64,000 nt of DNA from the NCBI RefSeq assembly GCF_013179285.1, contig NZ_WVNW01000002.1, positions 868,001-932,000 on the forward strand, given 5' to 3'. The stretch's first letter is position 1. Each line of letters begins with the position of its first letter. The notes under the pieces are model-generated. The model was given only the letters and a program-made list of their open reading frames with translations, was not told the origin of the DNA and made no database searches. The translations under genes and the position numbers were made by a program. Shown one piece after another: positions 35,540 to 44,578 of the stretch. The DNA is from Roseobacter sp. HKCCD6576-2. GTDB taxonomy: Bacteria; Pseudomonadota; Alphaproteobacteria; Rhodobacterales; Rhodobacteraceae.

Positions 35540-37257
35540 GAGACCAGCTCTCGTTGCCCCTCCGGGTCGGCGGGCGCCAAGGCGGCGGAGGCCCCGCCGC
35601 CTTCCAGAACCAAGCGCGCCGCTTGCGCGGCCGCGTCGCGGAACGGGTGCAGCACCAGATCGGCCCCAGCCTGCCGCATTTCATTGCCCATTTCGGTGCT
35701 ATGAACCGCCACGGCCACGCGCCCGCCAAAGCCGAGCTCGCGCAGCGCCAGAACCAGGGCGCGCCGCGGATCGTCATGGGTGATCCCGGTGTCATGTTCC
35801 GGCACCGCAGAGACCGCCCAGGCCACATCAGTCAACGGCAGATGCGCCAGAAATTCCGGGTCCGTCGCGTCGCCATACATCACATCCATACCCTGCGACC
35901 GCGCATAGCGAACCGCGACCGGATTGAAATCCACGCCCAAGACCCGCCAGCCTTGGGTGCTCAACTCCTGCGAGATTGCCATGCCATAACGCCCAAGACC
36001 GAAGACGATCACGTCATGAGCCTGCGCCGGGGCCGCGCCGTCATCCTCAAGCCGACCGGCGTTTTTGCGTTCAAACATCCCCAAGAGCGGCTCGACCCGA
36101 TCATAAAGCTGGTGCGAATAGGTGATCATATAGGTCGAGGCGGCGATGGTGATCAGTCCCACCAATGTCACCAAACCAAGCGCCTCCTCAGTCACATGGC
36201 CGATGGACAGCCCCATCGCCATGAAGATCAGCGAAAACTCCGATATCTGTGCCACGGTCAGGCCGGCGAGAAACCCGGTGCGCTTGCGATAGCCCATCGC
36301 CCCCATAATCGCCAACACGATCAACGGGTTGCCGATCAAGACGAAGGCCGAGAAGATCAGCGCGGCAAAGACGCTTGCCCCCAGCACGGAGAGGTCTAGC
36401 GAGGCACCAAGCGCGATGAAGAAGAACAGCAGCAGGAAGTCCCGCAAGCTGGCCAGTCGCGCCGCAATCGCCTCCCGAAACGGGGTGGAGGCGAGCGAGA
36501 CACCCGCCAGGAGCCCGCCGAGTTCCTTGCCGAAGCCCAGGTAATGGCCAAGTGCGGCCAGCAACGCCGCCCAGCCAATCGCAAAGGAGACCAGCAGCTC
36601 AGGCGAGCGTGACAGGCGCTCGACCAACGGGTCCGCCAGATAGCGGATGAACAGCCCCACCGCGACCAGCATCAGCGCGCCATAGCCGAAGACCGCCAAG
36701 ACCTCGGTCCAAGCCCCGTCCTGCCCGGCCCCAACCCCCACGGCGGACAGGATGATCATCGCCATCACGACGACCAAATCTTGCACGATCAAGAAGCCAA
36801 GCGCGATCCGACCATGAAGCGAGCCAAGCTCCCGCTTATCGGTCAGGAGTTTCACGATGATAATCGTCGAGGAGAAGGTCAGTGCGATCGCGATATAAAG
36901 ACTGATCAGCCAGCCAAACCCAAGCGCCAGACCGATCAGAAAGCCGAAAACCGTGGTAAACGCCACCTGCCCCAGGCCGGTCAACAGCGCCACAGGGCCA
37001 AGCGTTCGGATCATGTTCAGGTCGAGCTTCAACCCGACCAGGAACAGCAAAACCGCGATGCCCAACTCGGCCAGAAGGTCGATCTGAATATCCGAACGCG
37101 CGATATCGAGCACTGACGGTCCGGCCAGAATACCGACCGCGATGAAGCTCACGATCAGAGGCTGGCGCAGCATCAGCCCGATGAAGCCAACCGAGGCGGC
37201 CAGCACCAAAAGCGCGGCGATTTCATAGAAGATGTAGCTGCTGATTGCGTCGGTCAT
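35536..37257 (-). CDS. Kef/YbaL-type cation:proton antiporter
   Basis: The 573-residue protein has about 12 membrane helices of the CPA2 exchanger family (about 10-390) followed by a TrkA-N/RCK NAD-binding domain with VIVFGLGRYGMAISQEL (from about 415). Such proteins exchange K+ or Na+ for protons, gated by the cytosolic domain. The ATG at 37257 is chosen because GGAGG lies 10 bases before it; the ATG three codons upstream would sit almost on that site. Confidence 0.92.
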   Translation of the reverse strand: MTDAISSYIFYEIAALLVLAASVGFIGLMLRQPLIVSFIAVGILAGPSVLDIARSDIQIDLLAELGIAVLLFLVGLKLDLNMIRTLGPVALLTGLGQVAFTTVFGFLIGLALGFGWLISLYIAIALTFSSTIIIVKLLTDKRELGSLHGRIALGFLIVQDLVVVMAMIILSAVGVGAGQDGAWTEVLAVFGYGALMLVAVGLFIRYLADPLVERLSRSPELLVSFAIGWAALLAALGHYLGFGKELGGLLAGVSLASTPFREAIAARLASLRDFLLLFFFIALGASLDLSVLGASVFAALIFSAFVLIGNPLIVLAIMGAMGYRKRTGFLAGLTVAQISEFSLIFMAMGLSIGHVTEEALGLVTLVGLITIAASTYMITYSHQLYDRVEPLLGMFERKNAGRLEDDGAAPAQAHDVIVFGLGRYGMAISQELSTQGWRVLGVDFNPVAVRYARSQGMDVMYGDATDPEFLAHLPLTDVAWAVSAVPEHDTGITHDDPRRALVLALRELGFGGRVAVAVHSTEMGNEMRQAGADLVLHPFRDAAAQAARLVLEGGGASAALAPADPEGQRELVS

Positions 37258-37377
37258 CCGTTGCATGCCTCCGGCGGTGTTGCGTCGGTGGCCAAACCGG
37301 AACGGACATCCGGGCCTGCCAATAAGAGAGCTAAGTATCTCGCCGCGTCAGTCAACCCGCGGCGGTCGATTTGGCCG

Positions 37378-38370
37378 TCAGATCAACCCTTGTTCAGCAA
37401 AGAGCGTTTTCAGCGGGCGTTGCGGGCGTGGGCCGATATGACGGATCACCTCGGCGGCCGCCGCAACCCCCATCCGGCCCGCCAGTTCCAGCTCCTGGCC
37501 CGTCGCCAGACCATAGAGGAAGCCCGCCGCGAATTGATCCCCGGCCCCGGTGGCATCGACGGGGGTGATCTTCTCAACCGGCACTTCGACCTGTTCGTCG
37601 TTCCGGCGCAAGATCACCGGGTCGCCAGAACGGGTGCAGACGAGCGTCGGGCAGACCATCGCCGCCTCGCGCAGCGCCACATCAAGATCGTGGGTTTCAT
37701 AGAGCGAGAGCCATTCGGCCTCATTGCCGATCACGAAATCCATTTCGTCTTCGATGAGTTGCCGGAAACTGTCCCGGTGCCGGTCGACGCAGAACGGATC
37801 GGAAAGCGTGATGCCCGCCTGCCCGCCCGCGGCCCGGCACGCTGCCGCAGCGGCGAGGAAGGCGGATTTGCCTTTGTCCTTGTCGAAGAGATACCCCTCT
37901 AGAAACAAAAGCCGCGCGGCCCCCATGACGCTTGGGTCTACATCTTCTTCAGAAAGCTCCGAGGACACGCCCAGATAGGTGTTCATCGACCTCTCCCCAT
38001 CGGGGGAAACAAAAATCATTGAGCGTGAGGTCGGCAAATGCTCGCCATCCACCGGCGGGTTCGGGAAATCGGTCCCTTCGACCACCATCCGCTCGGCATA
38101 GAACTTGCCCAAGGCGTCATCTTTCACCCGGCCCACAAAGGCGGTGCTCAGCCCCAGGGTGCCCAGCCCGGCCAAGGTGTTGGCCACCGAGCCACCCGGC
38201 GTCTGCACCCGGTCGGACATCGCGGCATAGAGCACCTCGGCCCGCTCGCGCTCGATCAGCTGCATGATGCCTTTGGTGATCCCCATATTGTCGAGAAAGC
38301 TGTCATCGCCATGAGAGATCACGTCGACAACCGCGTTGCCGATACCGACGACATCATAGGTCTTGGTCAT
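37378..38370 (-). CDS. Adenosine kinase (PfkB family)
   Basis: The 330-residue protein starts at ATG 38370 (MTKTYDVVGIGNAVVDVI). It has both PfkB signatures: GGSVANTLAGLGTLG near residue 60 and DATGAGDQFAAGFLYG near residue 280, the latter containing the catalytic Asp. The overall form fits adenosine kinases of alphaproteobacteria; other sugar substrates cannot be excluded. Its start overlaps the nth stop (ATGA). Confidence 0.9.
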   Translation of the reverse strand: MTKTYDVVGIGNAVVDVISHGDDSFLDNMGITKGIMQLIERERAEVLYAAMSDRVQTPGGSVANTLAGLGTLGLSTAFVGRVKDDALGKFYAERMVVEGTDFPNPPVDGEHLPTSRSMIFVSPDGERSMNTYLGVSSELSEEDVDPSVMGAARLLFLEGYLFDKDKGKSAFLAAAAACRAAGGQAGITLSDPFCVDRHRDSFRQLIEDEMDFVIGNEAEWLSLYETHDLDVALREAAMVCPTLVCTRSGDPVILRRNDEQVEVPVEKITPVDATGAGDQFAAGFLYGLATGQELELAGRMGVAAAAEVIRHIGPRPQRPLKTLFAEQGLI

Positions 38371-39011
38371 TCTGTTTTGTCCTCGAATTGGCAGAGATCG
38401 CGAATGATACACGCGCCGCATTTGGGTTTACGCGCGACGCAGATATAGCGCCCATGCAGGATCATCCAATGATGGGCGTGGTGTTGGAATTCCACCGGAA
38501 TATGATCTTCGATGGCGCGTTCGACCGCATCGACATCTTTCCCCGGCGCGATGCCGGAGCGGTTGCCGAGGCGGAAGATATGGGTGTCGACCGCTTGCGA
38601 GGGATGTCCCCACCACATGTTCAAAACCACATTGGCCGTCTTGCGCCCGACACCGGGCAGCGATTGCAGCGCGGCGCGGCTCGATGGCACCTCGCCGCCA
38701 TACTCCTCGACCAAGATCCGGCTCAGCTTGATGACGTTCTTGGCCTTGTTGCGATAAAGCCCGATGGTCTTGATATGCCCGATCAGCGCCTCTTCACCCA
38801 GGTCGAGCATTTTCTGCGGCGTGTCGGCAATCTCGAACAGCGCCGCAGTGGCCTTGTTCACGCCCGCATCAGTCGCCTGCGCGCTCAGCGCGACGGCCAC
38901 AACCAGCGTATAGGCATTCACATGATGCAACTCGCCCTTCGGCTCGGCCTCGGAGGCCTGAAACCGGGTAAAAATCTCATGCAGCGTATGATAATCGAGC
39001 TGTTTGGCCAT
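38367..39011 (-). CDS. nth: Endonuclease III
   Basis: Nth is a DNA glycosylase/AP lyase for oxidised pyrimidines. The 214 residues (ATG at 39011, MAKQLDYHTL) contain the helix-hairpin-helix SLPGVGRKTANVVL with the catalytic Lys, the VDTHIFRLGNR segment with the catalytic Asp, and the Fe-S cysteines in C-X6-C-X2-C-X5-C spacing (CVARKPKCGACIIRDLC) near the C-terminus. It is translationally coupled to the adenosine kinase gene. Confidence 0.96.
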   Translation of the reverse strand: MAKQLDYHTLHEIFTRFQASEAEPKGELHHVNAYTLVVAVALSAQATDAGVNKATAALFEIADTPQKMLDLGEEALIGHIKTIGLYRNKAKNVIKLSRILVEEYGGEVPSSRAALQSLPGVGRKTANVVLNMWWGHPSQAVDTHIFRLGNRSGIAPGKDVDAVERAIEDHIPVEFQHHAHHWMILHGRYICVARKPKCGACIIRDLCQFEDKTE

Positions 39012-39210
39012 GTTGGGCCACCGTATGGCGCGGCGGCTCTTGCGGGGCAAGCCCTGAATAACAGCGGAGACCGGATGGCGCGATCCCGGCGCGCTGCATC
39101 ACGTGCAGAAGAAGACCAAAGCCGGCTGGCAGGCGCTGGCTTTCACGCAAGAACCGGGTCGCGAAAGCCGGGCCCCTGCCCCTATCTTTGGATCAAAGAT
39201 GGAGCGTAAG
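39012..39210. other. Intergenic region between nth and the Ada-like gene
   Basis: The two genes diverge, so promoters for both should lie here. An in-frame extension of the downstream gene to 39103 has no ribosome-binding site or family similarity. I see no distinct operator. Confidence 0.4.
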
Positions 39211-40083
39211 ATGACCCATATGACCGAGATCACCCGAGAAACCGCCGATACCGCGTATCATTTCAATGTGGTGCGCCGCGCAATCGACATCATCGATGCC
39301 GCTCCGCCCCCCGGGCCATCGCTGGAAGAGCTGGCCACAGCGCTGCAAATGAGCCCCGCGCATCTCCAGCGGGTGTTTTCCCGGTGGGTTGGCGTGTCGC
39401 CTAAACGGTATCAGCAATATCTAACGCTGGATCACGCCAAACGCCTTTTGGCGGAGCGGTTCACCGTGCTCGATACGGTGGCCGAGACGGGCCTCTCAGG
39501 TGGTGGGCGATTGCACGATCTGTTCCTCCGGTGGGAAGCGATGAGCCCGGGCGACTATGCACGCGGTGGCGCGGGTCTGACGATCCGCTATGGCTGGTTC
39601 GACAGCCCGTTTGGAGAAGCGCTTGCCATGGGCACCGAGCGTGGGCTTTGCGGCATGGCGTTTGCCTCGGAAACCGGGCGCGAGGCAACATTTGCCGATA
39701 TGCGTGCGCGCTGGCCCAAAGCCATTTATCTGGAAGATCCCGCAGCGCTGGCCGATTGGGTGGCTGCGGCGTTCGGCCAAACCGGCGAGGCGCGGTTACA
39801 TCTGATCGGCGCCCCGTTTCAGATCAAGGTTTGGGAGGCGCTGCTTGCGATCCCATCGGGCCAGGTCACCACTTATTCCGAGATCGCGCAGGCCATCGGC
39901 AACCCGAAAGCGGTGCGGGCCGTGGGCACGGCGGTTGGCAGAAACCCGGTCAGTTGGCTGATCCCGTGCCACCGGGCGCTGCGAAAATCCGGCGCTTTGG
40001 CGGGCTATCACTGGGGTCTGCCAGTGAAACGAGCGATGCTGGCCTGGGAAAGCGCGGAGGCGGATGCGCGGGAAAGCGCTTGA
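39211..40083 (+). CDS. AraC-type regulator fused to O6-methylguanine-DNA methyltransferase (Ada-like)
   Basis: From the ATG at 39211 (GGAG six bases upstream) the protein has 290 residues. An AraC-type HTH domain (about 10-110, LQMSPAHLQRVFSRWVGVSPKRYQQYL) is followed by the methyltransferase domain (about 120-280), with the acceptor Cys in WLIPCHRAL. The zinc-binding N-terminal AdaA domain of E. coli Ada, which senses phosphotriesters, is missing. It repairs O6-alkylguanine and may act as a regulator; how it is activated is unclear. It is divergent from nth. Confidence 0.92.
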   Translation: MTHMTEITRETADTAYHFNVVRRAIDIIDAAPPPGPSLEELATALQMSPAHLQRVFSRWVGVSPKRYQQYLTLDHAKRLLAERFTVLDTVAETGLSGGGRLHDLFLRWEAMSPGDYARGGAGLTIRYGWFDSPFGEALAMGTERGLCGMAFASETGREATFADMRARWPKAIYLEDPAALADWVAAAFGQTGEARLHLIGAPFQIKVWEALLAIPSGQVTTYSEIAQAIGNPKAVRAVGTAVGRNPVSWLIPCHRALRKSGALAGYHWGLPVKRAMLAWESAEADARESA

Positions 40084-40223
40084 TCTCGCGCTGCACGAAA
40101 CCGGCGGGTTTCCGCCCGCGAAAATCGCGGATGTTATTGACTATCAAAGCCCTGCTATAAGACAAAATCAGAAGGTTCGGGCACAACCGGGCCGTTGTAT
40201 TTTTGGAAGATAAGGGCAGCAGC

Positions 40224-40874
40224 ATGACACTCCGTAAAACCGGCATCGCCGTAACCATGACCGCCACATTGGGCCTGGCCGCTTGCGTGCCGCAAGGCGA
40301 ACCCATGGGAGAACGCACACAGACCGGCCTGATCGCCGGGGCGCTTGGCGGGGCCGTGCTTGGCGCCGCAGTGGATGACGATGATCGGGGGCGCGGCGCA
40401 TTGATCGGCGCGGCAGCCGGCGCCTTGGCTGGCGGCACAATCGGGCAGATCTTGGATCGGCAGGCCCGCGACCTGCGCTCATCAATGGCCAATGATCAGA
40501 TCCTGATCAACAATACCGGCGAAGAGCTGATTGTGACGATGCCCGAAGGGATTTTGTTCGCCGTAGACAGCGCCGCGATCCGTGCCGGGCTGCAACAGGA
40601 TATCCGCGCCTTGGCCCGCAACTTGCAGCAATATCCCAACAGCACGGTGGACGTGATCGGCCATACCGACAACACCGGATCGGCCTCTTATAACCAAGAT
40701 CTGTCGGCCCGCCGGGCCAGCGCCGTGGCCGGGGTGATTTTGGAAGAGGGCGTCAATCCAGGCCGCATCCGCAGCTACGGCCGTGGCGAGAATGAGCCGG
40801 TTGCAAGCAACCTCACGCCTGAGGGTCGTCAGCTGAATCGCCGGGTCGAGATCGTTATTCGCCCGACCCGCTGA
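40224..40874 (+). CDS. OmpA-family outer-membrane lipoprotein
   Basis: The 216 residues (ATG at 40224, MTLRKTGIAVTM) begin with a lipoprotein signal ending LGLAAC, so the mature N-terminus is a lipidated Cys. A Gly/Ala-rich segment of the glycine-zipper type (GALGGAVLGAAV..GAAAGALAGG, about 40-80) follows. The C-terminal OmpA domain (about 100-216) includes the peptidoglycan-binding pattern VIGHTDNTGSASYNQDLSARRA. It probably anchors the outer membrane to the wall. Confidence 0.93.
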   Translation: MTLRKTGIAVTMTATLGLAACVPQGEPMGERTQTGLIAGALGGAVLGAAVDDDDRGRGALIGAAAGALAGGTIGQILDRQARDLRSSMANDQILINNTGEELIVTMPEGILFAVDSAAIRAGLQQDIRALARNLQQYPNSTVDVIGHTDNTGSASYNQDLSARRASAVAGVILEEGVNPGRIRSYGRGENEPVASNLTPEGRQLNRRVEIVIRPTR

Positions 40875-40927
40875 TCGGTCCGGCTTGTTATCCAAATGAG
40901 CGCCTCCGGCGCATTGTTTTGACCTCA

Positions 40928-40951
40928 CCTTGGCCCCTGCGGGGGCCAAGG
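40928..40951 (+). terminator. Strong hairpin downstream of the OmpA-like gene
   Basis: CCTTGGCCCC (40928-40937), loop TGCG, GGGGCCAAGG (40942-40951). The stem is perfect but no T-run follows, so termination is likely but not certain. Confidence 0.55.
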
Positions 40952-41010
40952 CTCAGGCGGGCGCACGCGCATGCGGTTGCGATCTCTTCCCTGGACAATC
41001 CGCCCTGTCC

Positions 41011-41027
41011 GGTCATATGTTTTGACC
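41011..41027. promoter_or_regulatory. Possible autoregulatory site before the GntR-family gene
   Basis: GGTCA (41011-41015) and TGACC (41023-41027) form an inverted repeat with 7 bases between. TGTTTTGACC also occurs at 40915-40924 as a direct repeat of 41018-41027. GntR/FadR-type regulators often bind near their own gene; this is inference from symmetry and position. Confidence 0.25.
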
Positions 41028-41051
41028 AATTGGGAGGGAGGAACCCCAAAG

Positions 41052-41819
41052 ATGCCATTTCAGCGGATCGAAGCGGAGAAGCTATCGCATTCGGTTGTGC
41101 GCCAGATTGAGCAACTGATTTTACGCGGAATTCTGCGCCCGGGCGAACGCCTGCCCTCGGAACGTGAACTCAGCGAACGGCTCGGCGTCTCGCGCCCGTC
41201 GCTCCGCGAGGCGGTTGCGGAGTTGCAGAACCGGGGTCTCTTGGCCACCCGCGCCGGTGCCGGGATATATGTCGCAAATGTTCTGGGCAGCGCCTTTTCC
41301 GACGCCCTGATCCGGCTGTTTTCAGCACATGACGAGGCGGTGTTCGACTATGTCTCGTTTCGGCGTGATCTGGAGGGTCTGGCCGCGTCCCGTGCTGCGA
41401 TCCATGGCTCGGATACCGATCTGAAGGTGATCGATACGATCTACCACAAGATGGAGGCGGCGCATTCAAAGCGGAACCCCTCAGATGAAGCCGAGCTGGA
41501 TGCGGAGTTTCACCTCGCAATCATCGAAGCCAGCCATAACGTGATTATGCTGCATATGATGCGGTCGATGTTCGATCTCTTGCGCGAAGGCGTGTTTTAC
41601 AACCGTCAGGTGATGTTCAAGCAACGCACCACCCGCGATGCGCTTCTGGACCAGCACCGCGCGATCAATGACGCGATCCAGGCCCGGGACCCCGAAGCCG
41701 CCCGCGACGCGATCACCGCGCATATGGATTATGTCGAGGAAGACCTCAGCAATCAGCAGAAAGCTGATCGCAACGAGGAGATCGCCCGCCGCCGCTATGA
41801 ACACGAACAGGCGCGCTGA
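41052..41819 (+). CDS. GntR/FadR-family transcriptional regulator
   Basis: The 255-residue protein (ATG at 41052 after GGGAGGAACC) has an N-terminal winged HTH (about 8-72, RLPSERELSERLGVSRPSLREAVAELQNRGLL) and a C-terminal FCD ligand domain with metal-binding type residues (AEFHLAIIEASHN, DQHRAINDAIQARD). FCD regulators sense organic acids such as pyruvate, lactate or acyl-CoA. Some roseobacter relatives are annotated PdhR or LldR; the target here is unknown. It converges on the RTX gene with a 6-base gap. Confidence 0.93.
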   Translation: MPFQRIEAEKLSHSVVRQIEQLILRGILRPGERLPSERELSERLGVSRPSLREAVAELQNRGLLATRAGAGIYVANVLGSAFSDALIRLFSAHDEAVFDYVSFRRDLEGLAASRAAIHGSDTDLKVIDTIYHKMEAAHSKRNPSDEAELDAEFHLAIIEASHNVIMLHMMRSMFDLLREGVFYNRQVMFKQRTTRDALLDQHRAINDAIQARDPEAARDAITAHMDYVEEDLSNQQKADRNEEIARRRYEHEQAR

Positions 41820-41825
41820 TCCGGC

Positions 41826-43214
41826 CTAGTCGAAATAGAAATCACTCGCGCCCAGGAGACCTAAACCGTCATCCTGCAGGACGTTGAAAAACCAATCCGT
41901 TGCACCATCGCCATCGGAATCCACCTGCACCTGCGTCGCCATCCCACCGAGGATCGACTGCACCCGGAAAGCCATTTGGCCGTCGCCGCTAAACGCCGCC
42001 TCTCCGATGAAGATCAGATCATCGGCAAAAGCAGCGGAGAAGGCGATCCGATCACCTTCGGTGCGGTCGTAATCGGTGATCTCGCCACGCAGCCCGGTGG
42101 ACAGCACGGGGTCGAAGGCAAACAAGAACACATCGGCTCCGCTCCCGCCGGTCATCTCGACAAACGCAGCCTCAGCATCCGCAACCAGCCCATCATCGCC
42201 CGTATTGCCAAAGAGCCGGTCATAGCTGCCCGCGCCGCTATAGAGATAGTCGTTGCCTGCAGCGCCGACCAAAGCGTCATCGCCCGCACCGCCATAGAGG
42301 CTGTTGCTGTGTTTGTCGCCGAGGATCACATCATCGGCCCCTGACCCGACGATGACCTCGAAACCGGAAAAATCCGTTGCGTTGAGCGTGACGGTCTGCC
42401 CCTTGGATGACACCACCTGCTCCGCCCGTCCGGTCAGCATATCGATGGTCCAACCATGGGCGCTGTTTTCGCTGAAATCGAGGGTATCGCGGTCCCCAAT
42501 GCCGCCATCGGCAATGTCAAAACCCAACCCTGTGAACACCCGATCATTACCAGCACCACCCAGCATAATGTCATCTCCGGCCCCGCCGCCGATCACATCA
42601 GCCCCGCCATTGCCTGACAAAGCATCGTTGCCCGCTCCGCCCGACAGCCAATTGGCGGAGTGATCGCCAATCAAGACATCGGCATGGGCAGACCCCGTCA
42701 GCCCCTCGATACTGATCAGCGTATCGCCCGCCGCGTCGCCATATTGGGCGGTTCCGGTCAACAACGAGACATGGACGCCCACGCCCGATCCGGCATAGGC
42801 CGCGATATCGACGCCATGGCCGCCGTTCAGAAAATCCGCGCCCGCGCCGCCGTTGAGGATGTCACCACCATCGCCGCCAACGAGAATATCCGCATCCGCA
42901 CCGCCAAACATCCAATCATTGCCCGACCCGCCATGCAGCTCATCTCGGCCATCGCCCCCGTCGAGAGTGTCATTGCCCTCATCGCCATAAAGCACGTCAT
43001 GCCCACGCCCGCCAAAAGCTTGGTCGTCACCGCGACCACCGCGGATCGTGTCATGGCCGCGCCCGCCATTCATCCAATCATTGCCGTTGCCGCCAAAGAT
43101 GTAATCGCTGCCTTTGCGGCCATAGATCACATCGGCGCTGTCATAGCCGTAAATCCAATCGGCACTGTCTGTGCCATAGAGCCAGTCCAACCCGTCCGTG
43201 CCTGTGATGATCAT
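41826..43214 (-). CDS. RTX calcium-binding repeat protein
   Basis: The 462-residue protein consists largely of Gly/Asp-rich nonapeptides of the form GGxGxDxxx that bind Ca2+ in a beta-roll (blocks at about 30-130, 180-225 and 295-345). It has no cleavable signal peptide; like other RTX proteins it would leave through a type I exporter. The C-terminus (GLGLLGASDFYFD) is acidic and aromatic, as in many type I export signals. No enzymatic domain is apparent, so it may be a surface or adhesion protein. No exporter genes are adjacent. Confidence 0.9.
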   Translation of the reverse strand: MIITGTDGLDWLYGTDSADWIYGYDSADVIYGRKGSDYIFGGNGNDWMNGGRGHDTIRGGRGDDQAFGGRGHDVLYGDEGNDTLDGGDGRDELHGGSGNDWMFGGADADILVGGDGGDILNGGAGADFLNGGHGVDIAAYAGSGVGVHVSLLTGTAQYGDAAGDTLISIEGLTGSAHADVLIGDHSANWLSGGAGNDALSGNGGADVIGGGAGDDIMLGGAGNDRVFTGLGFDIADGGIGDRDTLDFSENSAHGWTIDMLTGRAEQVVSSKGQTVTLNATDFSGFEVIVGSGADDVILGDKHSNSLYGGAGDDALVGAAGNDYLYSGAGSYDRLFGNTGDDGLVADAEAAFVEMTGGSGADVFLFAFDPVLSTGLRGEITDYDRTEGDRIAFSAAFADDLIFIGEAAFSGDGQMAFRVQSILGGMATQVQVDSDGDGATDWFFNVLQDDGLGLLGASDFYFD

Positions 43215-43280
43215 GGCGAAACCCTCCAGATGCCCCGATGTCTCGTGAGTGTCTGGAGGGGCGGTCTGGGTTCAAAATCA

Positions 43281-43304
43281 GATCCCGGCCATATGACCGG
43301 GATC
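43281..43304 (-). terminator. Terminator downstream of the enolase-superfamily gene
   Basis: A 24-base near-perfect palindrome (arms GATCCCGG and CCGGGATC around cCATATGa) lies 25 bases after the stop of the minus-strand gene. On that strand it is followed by TGATTTTG, giving a plausible intrinsic terminator before the RTX gene. Confidence 0.65.
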
Positions 43305-43328
43305 TCAGGTCACCACCTTGGGCACGGC

Positions 43329-44552
43329 TCAGTCCGCGGCGCCGCCGGCGAAGCTATTGCCGTTTTGCCAGTCGCAGGGCGCATCGCGCATTTCCAGATG
43401 CAGCCGGTCGCCGGTATAAGGATTGGCGGTGGCCACATCGTCATTGAGTTCGATCCCCAAGCCCGGCGCGGTGGGCGCCTCGACAAAGCCGTTTTCGACT
43501 TGGGGCCGCCCCGACACGAGCGCCTCATGGAATGGCGTCTCGATCGCCTCCACCATTAGAAGGTTCGGGCAACTCACGCCGAAATGCACATTCGCGGCCC
43601 ACTCAACCGGCCCGGCATAAAGATGCGGTGCCATCTGCGCGTTATAGACTTCGGCCATCGCGGCGATCTTCTTCACTTCCCAGAGACCGCCCGCCCGGCC
43701 AAGCGCCGGTTGCAAAATCCGCGCCGCCCCTTGGCGCAGAACCAGAGCGAACTCGGCCTTGGTACAGAGCCGCTCGCCGGTTGCGACCGGAATCGATGTG
43801 GCGCGCGCCACTTCGGCCATCGCGGCGGCATTGTCGGGCGGCACGGGTTCCTCATACCAAAGCGGGTCATAGGGCTCGATGGCCTTCGCCAAGCGGATCG
43901 CACCGGCAGTCGAAAACTGGCCATGGGTGCCAAAGAGCAAATCGGCCCGATCCCCGACCGCCTCGCGGATCTGCGCGCAATGGGCCACCGATTGCGCGAT
44001 ATCGAGGCGCGCGGGCATATGCCCGCCCCGCATCGTGTAAGGCCCGGCGGGGTCAAACTTCACCGCCGTCCACCCCTGATCTGCCAAAGCGTCTGCCGCC
44101 TCCGCCGCCAGATCGGGGCGCGTCCAGAATGCCTCCGCATCCTGATGCGCCATCGGGTAGAGATAGGAATAGGCGCGGAGCCGGTCATTCATCTTGCCAC
44201 CCAGAAGCGCCCAAACCGGCCGCTCCCGCGCCTTGCCCAGGATGTCCCAACAGGCCATCTCAAGCCCCGAAAACGCGCCGATCACCATTGGATCGGGGCG
44301 CTGCGTGAACCCGCTGGAATAGGCGCGGCGGAACATCTTTTCGATATCCTCGGGGCTCTCGCCCGCCATATGTCGGCCAAACACATCCGCGATCACCACT
44401 CGCATCGCCTCCGGCCCAACGCCAGCGGCATAGACCTCGCCCAACCCGGTGATGCCGCAGGCCGTCGTCACGCGAACGATCACCCAATAGCGCCCGCCCC
44501 AACCTGGCGGCGGCGGGGCCGTGACAAAGACCTCAAGATCGGCAAGTTTCAT
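43329..44552 (-). CDS. Mandelate racemase/muconate lactonizing enzyme family protein
   Basis: This 407-residue enolase-superfamily enzyme has the capping domain up to about 125 and a barrel with AVKFDPAGPY (about 165), the metal-ligand region YEEPVPP (about 233), GERLCTK (about 257) and a late APHLYAGP (about 320), where His may act as a base. The KFDP motif in place of KxK recalls the sugar-acid subgroup, possibly 3,6-anhydro-L-galactonate cycloisomerase-like, but this is only recollection. No other sugar genes flank it. Confidence 0.88.
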   Translation of the reverse strand: MKLADLEVFVTAPPPPGWGGRYWVIVRVTTACGITGLGEVYAAGVGPEAMRVVIADVFGRHMAGESPEDIEKMFRRAYSSGFTQRPDPMVIGAFSGLEMACWDILGKARERPVWALLGGKMNDRLRAYSYLYPMAHQDAEAFWTRPDLAAEAADALADQGWTAVKFDPAGPYTMRGGHMPARLDIAQSVAHCAQIREAVGDRADLLFGTHGQFSTAGAIRLAKAIEPYDPLWYEEPVPPDNAAAMAEVARATSIPVATGERLCTKAEFALVLRQGAARILQPALGRAGGLWEVKKIAAMAEVYNAQMAPHLYAGPVEWAANVHFGVSCPNLLMVEAIETPFHEALVSGRPQVENGFVEAPTAPGLGIELNDDVATANPYTGDRLHLEMRDAPCDWQNGNSFAGGAAD

Positions 44553-44578
44553 CGGTGCATCCTTCGCTTGAGGCCATC

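Noticed and set aside
41826-43214. DNA tandem repeat or CRISPR-like array
   Set aside because: The periodicity comes from the nonapeptide repeats of the RTX protein; the DNA copies differ and there are no spacers.
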